8,367 nucleotides of DNA from Methanoregula sp. (GTDB taxonomy: Archaea; Halobacteriota; Methanomicrobia; Methanomicrobiales; Methanospirillaceae): the NCBI RefSeq assembly GCF_002835825.1, contig NZ_PIZH01000059.1, positions 1-8,367 on the forward strand, in the 5' to 3' direction. Positions 1-4,609 of this stretch are shown piece after piece; position 1 is the stretch's first letter, and each line of letters begins with the position of its first letter. The position numbers were made by a program, and so were the translations under genes. The notes under the pieces were generated by a model that saw only the letters and a program-made list of their open reading frames with translations, made no database searches and was not told the DNA's origin.

Positions 1-118
1 CACCCCGGCCTTTCCCGCAATAGTTGAGAAGAACCTTGCTGCATTCAGGAAACGCTACCCGCAGATCCGGGTCGTGCTCGTGAACCGCGAAGGCGAGATT
101 ATTGGAGAAAGTGCATGA
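1..118 (+). CDS. cbiD: C-terminal end of probable CbiD, cobalt-precorrin-5B C1-methyltransferase (5' partial)
   Basis: Only the last 38 residues are present, read from base 2 to the TGA at 116-118. The tail is a basic helix-like stretch (VEKNLAAFRKRYP) followed by a beta-like strand (IRVVLVNREGEIIG). The stop overlaps the cbiE start in ATGA, so the two genes are translationally coupled. In anaerobic cobalamin clusters such as that of Salmonella, cbiD lies directly before cbiE, and that order is the main reason for this name. CbiD methylates C1 of the corrin ring using S-adenosylmethionine. No diagnostic catalytic motif lies inside the fragment, so the family call is an inference. Another cobalamin pathway gene is possible. 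Confidence 0.5.
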   Translation, partial: TPAFPAIVEKNLAAFRKRYPQIRVVLVNREGEIIGESA

Positions 119-696
119 AGATTATCGGCGTTGGCTGCGGCCCCGGGCTGCTCACGGAACAGGCGATAAAAGAACTCCGCGCAGCCCGGAACGTGTACGG
201 CTCGGACCGGGCCATCGGCATTGCCCGCCCGTTCCTCTCCGCCTCCTGCCGCGTGAAATCAATCGACGATTTCAAGGCCCTCTCAAGACTTCCGCAGGAC
301 TCCGTGATCCTCTCGACCGGTGACCCGATGCTGGCCGGGCTCGGGTATTTGCAGGGCGAAGTGATCCCCGGGATCTCGTCGCTCCAGATCGCAACCGCCC
401 GGCTCCACATCCCGCAGTCGCGGGTCTCGGTGGTTGTTGCCCACGGGCGCGGGCACGAGAAGGGCATGGCCGACACGGTCGAGGAAGTGAAACGGGGAAA
501 GATCGTCTTCCTCCTTGCCGACCCGAAATTCGATGACGAGGAACTGTATGCACGGCTCCAGCGGCTCGGGCTGCCGCTGCAGGTCGCTGTCTGCGAAAAC
601 CTCGGGTACCCGGATGAGAGGATCACGGTCGGGCCGATCGCAGAACCGCCCGTGACAACCGCGGATATGTACTCGCTTGTCATCGGGAATTTCTGA
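115..696 (+). CDS. cbiE: CbiE, cobalt-precorrin-7 C5-methyltransferase
   Basis: A 193-residue tetrapyrrole methylase-fold protein, the usual length for stand-alone CbiE as opposed to the CbiE-CbiT fusion CobL. Visible family motifs are the N-terminal glycine loop GVGCGPG (residues 5-11), STGDP (67-71), the PGISSLQ segment (85-91), AHGR (109-112) and the late ENLGYPDERI segment (161-170). These form the S-adenosylmethionine and substrate cleft. The enzyme methylates C5 of the cobalt-corrin intermediate in the anaerobic (early cobalt insertion) route. The product is needed for corrinoid cofactors of methanogenesis methyltransferases. The ATG lies inside the ATGA overlap with the upstream gene, so no separate promoter is expected. 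A T-run lies nine bases after the stop. CbiT, the usual partner, is not in the window. Confidence 0.93.
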   Translation: MKIIGVGCGPGLLTEQAIKELRAARNVYGSDRAIGIARPFLSASCRVKSIDDFKALSRLPQDSVILSTGDPMLAGLGYLQGEVIPGISSLQIATARLHIPQSRVSVVVAHGRGHEKGMADTVEEVKRGKIVFLLADPKFDDEELYARLQRLGLPLQVAVCENLGYPDERITVGPIAEPPVTTADMYSLVIGNF

Positions 697-704
697 CAAC
701 AACC

Positions 705-711
705 TTTTTTT
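705..711 (+). terminator. T-run terminator after cbiE
   Basis: Seven consecutive T residues start nine bases after the cbiE stop and have no strong preceding hairpin. This fits the oligo-T terminators common in archaea. It would close the cobalamin transcript before the small membrane-protein ORF. Confidence 0.5.
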
Positions 712-747
712 GTGGCCCGCTCCACGTACTTTTAAGGAACGATACCC

Positions 748-924
748 ATGGACAAGGCAACAAAAACCCAGATCAGCATTGCATTCTTCGTAACCGGTTT
801 TGTGCTGATCGCGATCCAGGATTTGAAGCGGCTCGACACGATCGAGGTTGGGTTCTCGTTGCCGGACGCGATCATGGTCTATCTCGGCCTGATCTTCATG
901 GCAATTGGGTACGACCTGAAATAA
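748..924 (+). CDS. Small two-helix membrane protein of unknown function (58 aa)
   Basis: ATG at 748 to TAA at 922-924. A Shine-Dalgarno-like AAGGA at 734-738 lies nine bases before the ATG. The protein has two hydrophobic segments, about residues 8-24 (ISIAFFVTGFVLIAIQ) and 41-54 (AIMVYLGLIFMAIG). They are separated by a charged loop (DLKRLDTIEVG), and the protein ends in YDLK. This spacing suits a hairpin of two transmembrane helices. I recognise no family and assign no function. It sits between the cbiE T-run and a second T-run at 935-940, so it is probably its own short transcript, although no clear TATA box is visible. The membrane-like composition and the ribosome site argue that it is real. 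The frame across it on the opposite strand gives a polar, His/Asp/Arg-rich product typical of antisense noise. Confidence 0.6.
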   Translation: MDKATKTQISIAFFVTGFVLIAIQDLKRLDTIEVGFSLPDAIMVYLGLIFMAIGYDLK

Positions 925-930
925 CAAGAA

Positions 931-1455
931 TTGCTTTTTTCCCGCTTTCCCGGGAAGGGCAGGCGCATCTTTTCCCACCTTGATCTCGCACTGGCGGTCA
1001 CCGGTGCACATGGTCCGGACGAACCGGCCGGTGAAATCCTTGTTGAGCCGGGGGATGGCTGTCAGGGTGAAGGCCATGCACTTGCGGAACGCATGCCCCC
1101 CGGTGCTATCCGCATCGATTTTTCCGGAGAGGAAAGGGCATCTCTTTACGACGATGACGGCACCGTCCTTTGAGACGTCCAGCGCCTCGCTTTTAAACTC
1201 CGGGCCAAAGAGGATGACCATGATGATCCGCAGGGTCTCTGCAAGATCCTTTGCGGTCCCCACCGGAAGGGAAAGGGTCTTTGCGATCTCGAACGCAGAT
1301 GCGGCCGCATCCATCCAGACTTCCTGCTCGATCTCGTCATACCGGTCGCCCAGTTCCGCCCGGAAAGCCCGGTCGTACAGAAAGGGCATTTTCGCAGAGA
1401 ACCCTGCGGCAAGCCGCCATCTCACGTCATCAGGAATGGAGTTCAGGTCAGGCAT
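931..1455 (-). CDS. Four-cysteine protein of unknown function, possible methanogen signalling/output-type domain; 3' end uncertain
   Basis: The ATG at 1455 opens a protein whose first 160 or so residues look like a genuine folded domain. The helical N-terminal half (residues 1-90) includes KMPFLYDRAF and LRIIMVILFGPEF. It is followed by VIVVKRCPF (C106), RKCMAF (C126) and VRTMCTGDRQCEIKV (C150, C156). The four cysteines suggest a metal or iron-sulfur site, or a ligand pocket like V4R or L-2-amino-thiazoline hydrolase-like domains. A methanogen output domain (MetOD type) is another possibility. None of these is proved. The domain trails into a Lys/Gly/Ala-rich tail near residue 174, where a stop would be expected. 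Codon 175 is CAA at 933-931, one base from TAA, and the frame then stays open to 283, antisense to the 58-aa ORF and most of cbiE. I therefore mark only the convincing part. A lost stop, an indel or a sequence error are all possible. A GGGG ribosome-like site lies about eight bases before the ATG. Confidence 0.6.
935..940 (+). terminator. T-run after the 58-aa membrane protein
   Basis: Six T residues lie eleven bases after the stop of the + strand small ORF. This is a plausible short archaeal terminator, and it also falls in the tail of the convergent gene on the - strand. Confidence 0.3.
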
Positions 1456-1492
1456 GGTGCATTCCCCGTATCGTACCGGTGTATGGGAACCT

Positions 1493-1502
1493 GCATATTA
1501 TC
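1493..1502 (-). promoter_or_regulatory. Candidate TATA box for the four-cysteine gene
   Basis: On the - strand this reads GATAATATGC, an AT-rich island in a GC-rich gap. Its centre is about 43 bases before the ATG at 1455. An archaeal start site about 25 bases downstream would leave a leader of roughly 15-20 bases, which contains the GGGG ribosome-like site. No experimental support is available. Confidence 0.35.
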
Positions 1503-1553
1503 AACTGTTTGCTGGTGACAAACCCATAACGCGGAGGGCTTCCGGGCATCTCA

Positions 1554-2420
1554 TCATTGTCCCTTGTCCATAATTGAAAAAGATCTTCCGGTTCGCGTGA
1601 TGAATCCCTCATTTTCAAGGGCCGCGAGAATCCGCAGCGTTCGTCCAGGATCTTCATTAATGTGGCTGACAAGCACCTTTTCAGTCAGTTTTTTTCCCGA
1701 AAGGAGCTGCCTTAAGATCTCCCCGCGGATCTTCCGGTCAGAGCCTTCGAAGGCCGGCTGTCTGGAGTAGTGAACGCTTCGCCGGTTAGGGTTCGGGACG
1801 GACTTTTTGAGTTCTGTCCCATAGTCCATGAGCGCATTGTACCATTCGCGGGGATTCTTGCGGTACAGGGCCGCTTCGACCAGGGGCCGGATTGTGCTGT
1901 CATCAACAATGTCATTGTCCAGGAAGAAACAGTGGATGAAGACGCGCCGGATGTTCGTTTCGATAAAAACGACAGGCCGGTTGAAGGCAAAGGCGCAGAT
2001 GGAGGATGCGGTGGCTTTGCCGATGCCCGGAAATGTTGCAAGGATCTCCGGGTCATCCGGTAACTGCCCATGGAATTCTTCCATGATGGTACGGGCACAT
2101 TTCTGGAGCGCGATGGCCCGCCGGTTGTAGCCCATGCCCTGCCACTCTGCGAGGACATCAGCGAGCGGGGCTGCGGCGAGTGTCGGGAAGTCCGGGAACG
2201 CTGCAAGGAATTGCGGGAATTTTTCGGCTACGCGGCCTACCTGTGTCTGCTGGAGCATAATCTCGGAGACGAGGATAGCGTAGGGATCGGTTGTCTCGCG
2301 CCAGGGGAATTTCCGGCCGGAGGAGCGGTACCGGGAGAGGACGAGATCCTGGAACGAGGGAATATCCTCTTGCGTGAAAAGGGGGCCGGGAGCGGTGAGG
2401 CGTTGCTGGGTGGAGGGCAT
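1554..2420 (-). CDS. mutY: MutY-like HhH-GPD DNA glycosylase lacking the iron-sulfur cluster, with Glu at the catalytic Asp position
   Basis: A 288-residue protein of the endonuclease III/MutY superfamily. Seen in the sequence: FPWRETTDPYAILVSEIMLQQTQV near residues 38-61, which carries the Glu (E53) and LQQTQV typical of MutY; GMGYNRRA, which matches GLGYYxRA; the helix-hairpin-helix FPGIGKATA (130-138); then FIETNIRRV, with E154 where the family has catalytic Asp (V/LDxNVxRV). The segment after MDYG (198-201) would hold the four-cysteine cluster in canonical MutY, but it has no cysteines. The C-terminus (about 230-288) resembles a winged helix and not the NUDIX-like 8-oxoguanine domain. Canonical MutY removes adenine opposite 8-oxoguanine; the substrate here is less certain. 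I chose the ATG at 2420. An open frame reaches a TTG at 2531, but those extra residues are low-complexity and unlike the family. The same strand carries mutS-mutL upstream, across a structured gap. Confidence 0.85.
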   Translation of the reverse strand: MPSTQQRLTAPGPLFTQEDIPSFQDLVLSRYRSSGRKFPWRETTDPYAILVSEIMLQQTQVGRVAEKFPQFLAAFPDFPTLAAAPLADVLAEWQGMGYNRRAIALQKCARTIMEEFHGQLPDDPEILATFPGIGKATASSICAFAFNRPVVFIETNIRRVFIHCFFLDNDIVDDSTIRPLVEAALYRKNPREWYNALMDYGTELKKSVPNPNRRSVHYSRQPAFEGSDRKIRGEILRQLLSGKKLTEKVLVSHINEDPGRTLRILAALENEGFITRTGRSFSIMDKGQ

Positions 2421-2482
2421 GGTTTCTGTTATCCATCTACGGTGGAACGAAACGGGTGATAAGGATTGAGGTGAGGGCAATT

Positions 2483-2505
2483 TCCTATTCAAAGTTTTTT
2501 TTAGA
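2483..2505 (-). promoter_or_regulatory. AT-rich candidate promoter region of the mutY-like gene
   Basis: On the - strand this contains an eight-A run followed by CTTTGAATAGG, an A-rich BRE-like block followed by a TATA-like element. It lies about 65-85 bases before the ATG at 2420. The placement is reasonable for a leader of some 40 bases, but the TATA match is weak. The eight T residues at 2495-2502 on the + strand are the same bases. Confidence 0.25.
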
Positions 2506-2534
2506 ATCAATTGAGAGCGAGTCCCCCCCAATTC

Positions 2535-2555
2535 GAAGATCCCTTTGGGATCTTC
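2535..2555. repeat. Perfect 9-bp hairpin
   Basis: GAAGATCCC and GGGATCTTC are exact reverse complements separated by TTT. No T-run follows on either strand, so it does not look like an intrinsic terminator. It is the leftmost stem of the hairpin chain. Confidence 0.7.
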
Positions 2556-2585
2556 TCATGTCTCATCTCTGATGATATTCGACAT

Positions 2586-2638
2586 CCCCCCTTCCTTCAG
2601 AACTGCCGCCACAGGCAGGCAGTTCTTCAGGTGGGGGG
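2586..2638. repeat. Long imperfect inverted repeat with C-run/G-run base
   Basis: The arms at 2594-2607 and 2618-2631 pair at 12 of 14 positions, nine of them contiguous (AGAACTGCC/GGCAGTTCT) next to the loop. They are extended outward by six C (2586-2591) opposite six G (2633-2638). This is the largest hairpin in the window. Confidence 0.7.
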
Positions 2639-2721
2639 TTCCGTTGATGGGAACCGGATCGTGAAATGATCTGAATTACGATTCTTCGCGGATTTAATCC
2701 GGAAATGTAGAGGAATCGTAA

Positions 2722-2755
2722 GCGTCCCCTGCCCCCTTGGGGGCAGGGATGACGC
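2722..2755. repeat. Strong GC-rich hairpin near the mutL terminator
   Basis: CCCTGCCCCC at 2727-2736 is the exact reverse complement of 2739-2748. The stem continues with GCGTC (2722-2726) against GACGC (2751-2755) beyond a two-base bulge. The closing loop is very short (TT), so a few central pairs would open. It lies downstream of the mutL T-run in the direction of mutL transcription, so it is not needed for that terminator. Confidence 0.65.
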
Positions 2756-2781
2756 AAAGGGGGGGCGATCTGATAAGGAGG

Positions 2782-2791
2782 AAAAAAAAAA
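2782..2791 (-). terminator. Ten-base T-run terminator after mutL
   Basis: Ten A residues on the + strand read as ten T on the mutS-mutL transcript, beginning 12 bases after the mutL stop. This is a strong archaeal oligo-T terminator. It separates the mismatch-repair transcript from the mutY-like gene. Confidence 0.7.
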
Positions 2792-2803
2792 TTTGAGAAA
2801 AGT

Positions 2804-4609
2804 TCAATTCCGCTTAAACATCCCGTCCAGCTGCTCCCGCGAGAACCGGATGATAGTAGGCCGGCCATGCGGGCAGGTGAACGGGTTCTTCGTGAGCCGG
2901 AGCTGGTCAGCGACACGCTGGCATTGTTCGGGTGTGCAGATGGTGCCGGCCTTGATGGCTCCCCGGCACGCGACAATGCGGGTGATCCTCTCGCGGTTGT
3001 CGACCCGCTCTCCGCGATCGGTGCTGACAAGGTCGCTGATGATAGCTTCCAGCAGGGACGTGTCCTCCAGTTTCCCGAGAACGATGGGGACAGTACGGAC
3101 AAGGAAGGTGTCTTTGCCGAATTCCTCGATCTGGAATCCTTCGTTCCGCAGTGCTGGCAGGAGTTCAGTGAGCACGGCACTCTCTCGGGGAGTGCGGTGG
3201 AGCATGACCGGCGCGATCAATTCCTGTACGCGTTTTCCACTGTCGTCCTGTTGTCCTGCCAGCTCGTACAGGATCCGTTCATGCGCAGCATGCTGGTCGA
3301 TGATCATGAGCTCTCCCGATGCGGTTGTAGCAAGGATATAGATCCCGCCAAACTCCCCTATGACCCGGAGCGGCGGGAGGGTTGCTGCGGGTGCAGGCCC
3401 GGGTGCGAGTTCGGTCTGGCGCAACCGCCGGTCGGAATCGGTGACTCCGGCATGGGTTGGTTCGCTGACAACCAGTGGTGTTGACTTGGGGAACTGGTAA
3501 GGGAGGGAACGGGGCAATGCAGTCATTGCAGCAGGAGCATCTGCAACAATGGGTTGTGGCGTTGCGGGTGGCCGGATATCCGGGATAAGGTCATGGCCCG
3601 CAAGAGTCTTTTTTATTTCATCGCGGACAGCGCCTGCAATCTCCGGCTCCCGTGAGATGCGGACGAGTTTCTTGGTCGGGTGGACATTCACATCCACAAG
3701 GGTTGTGTCGATATCGAGCGCGAGGAACGCGACCGGGAACCGGTCTTTGGGCAGGAGGGTGCCATACCCTTCCTTGATGGCATTGGTAATGGCAGGGGAC
3801 GAAATATACCGCCCGTTGATGGAGAGGAAGATCCGGTCCCGGTCTTTCCGCGAGAGAGAGGGGCGGGAGATATGTCCCGTGACGGTTACGAGCGGGGCTG
3901 TCCCGGAGACCGGCACAAGATCGCGTGTCGTGGCTGTCCCGTAGATCCGGGCAATGGTGTCAAGCCGTGTCGCGTTCCGGCCGGTGACGATCTGCTCCGT
4001 TCCATTGTAGGTGAGCCGGAACGCGATTGTCGGGTGGGCGAGGATGATTCCTTCAAGAATCCCGATGATGTGTGCAAGCTCGGTTGCCCTGCTCTTCTGG
4101 AATTTTTTCCGGGCCGGCGTATTGTAGAAGAGGTCCTCTACGAGAATAGTTGTGCCGCCCGGTGAACCGACGGCACTGTTCTCCAAAATTTCACCACCGG
4201 CAATGACGATCCGTGTCCCGGCAGCGAGTTCATCGTCCCGAGGTCTCGTGGTGAGCGTAACCCGGGCAACTGCTGCGATGCTCGCGAGCGCCTCGCCCCG
4301 GAATCCCAGTGTGCGGATCGTGTCGAGGTCGCGGATCTCCGTGATCTTGCTTGTTGCATGCGGGGTGAAGGCAAGGAGGGCGTTCTCCCGGTCCATGCCC
4401 ATACCGTCATCGGTGACGCTGATGGAGGTTATCTCGTTCTTCGATGCAATAACATCGATCCGTATCGATTGCGCACCGGCATCGATGGAGTTCTCGACCA
4501 GTTCCTTGACAACCGAGGCCGGGCGCTCCACGACTTCGCCCGCGGCGATCTTGTTGACGGTTGCCTGGTCGAGTACGCGGATAATCGTGGGGCTGCTGCC
4601 TTGTTTCAT
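2804..4609 (-). CDS. mutL: MutL, DNA mismatch repair ATPase with predicted endonuclease domain
   Basis: A 601-residue complete MutL. The N-terminal GHKL ATPase shows IAAGEVVERPASVVKELVEN (21-40; E36 is the likely general base and N40 the Mg-binding Asn), DDGMG (68-72), GFRGEAL (102-108) and NVHPTKKLVRI (308-318). A Pro/Ala-rich linker spans about 343-415. The C-terminal domain has DQHAAHERILYE (438-449), the DQHA(X)2E(X)4E metal-site motif of nicking MutL, along with ACRGAI (547-552) and CPHGRP (579-584), which complete the zinc/metal site. This predicts an endonuclease like that of Bacillus, not the E. coli type that relies on MutH. QELIAP (462-467) matches the QxLxxP clamp-binding motif of bacterial MutL. 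MutL is recruited by mismatch-bound MutS and nicks the new strand. Its ATG overlaps the mutS stop (ATGA at 4609-4606), so the two are coupled. Confidence 0.97.
   Translation of the reverse strand: MKQGSSPTIIRVLDQATVNKIAAGEVVERPASVVKELVENSIDAGAQSIRIDVIASKNEITSISVTDDGMGMDRENALLAFTPHATSKITEIRDLDTIRTLGFRGEALASIAAVARVTLTTRPRDDELAAGTRIVIAGGEILENSAVGSPGGTTILVEDLFYNTPARKKFQKSRATELAHIIGILEGIILAHPTIAFRLTYNGTEQIVTGRNATRLDTIARIYGTATTRDLVPVSGTAPLVTVTGHISRPSLSRKDRDRIFLSINGRYISSPAITNAIKEGYGTLLPKDRFPVAFLALDIDTTLVDVNVHPTKKLVRISREPEIAGAVRDEIKKTLAGHDLIPDIRPPATPQPIVADAPAAMTALPRSLPYQFPKSTPLVVSEPTHAGVTDSDRRLRQTELAPGPAPAATLPPLRVIGEFGGIYILATTASGELMIIDQHAAHERILYELAGQQDDSGKRVQELIAPVMLHRTPRESAVLTELLPALRNEGFQIEEFGKDTFLVRTVPIVLGKLEDTSLLEAIISDLVSTDRGERVDNRERITRIVACRGAIKAGTICTPEQCQRVADQLRLTKNPFTCPHGRPTIIRFSREQLDGMFKRN

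Larger units (their letters stand above)
2520..2768. repeat. Hairpin-rich non-coding intergenic element between mutL and the mutY-like gene
   Basis: I see no credible gene between the mutY-like start and the end of mutL (2421-2803). The right two thirds is a chain of inverted repeats: 2535-2543 with 2547-2555 (perfect 9 bp, 3-base loop); 2594-2607 with 2618-2631 (12 of 14 paired) flanked by a C run and a G run; 2637-2642 with 2650-2655 (6 bp); 2677-2684 with 2713-2720 (8 bp), enclosing a smaller CGGAT/ATCCG stem; and 2722-2736 with 2739-2755 (perfect 10 bp core plus 5 bp past a two-base bulge). Such density suggests a structured RNA, a miniature palindromic repeat element or the remnant of one. 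I cannot tell which from one copy. Confidence 0.55.

Noticed and set aside
727..736. TATA-like ACTTTTAA before the 58-aa ORF
   Set aside because: It is only about 15 bases before the ATG, so a transcript starting from it would begin after the start codon. The following AAGGA is better explained as a ribosome site.
2421..2531. N-terminal extension of the mutY-like gene to a TTG start
   Set aside because: The extra 37 residues come from AT-rich, promoter-like DNA, have no family resemblance and need a rare start. The ATG at 2420 gives a normal MutY N-terminus.
2477..2560. 24-codon ORF on the - strand starting at 2559
   Set aside because: It lies within the hairpin and A-run region, is very short, has no ribosome site and no recognisable product.
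2520..2768. CRISPR array or insertion sequence ends
   Set aside because: There are several different hairpins but no direct repeats at regular spacing, no transposase frame and no clear target-site duplication. The C-run and G-run at the two edges (2523-2529 and 2758-2766) do not extend into matching terminal inverted repeats.
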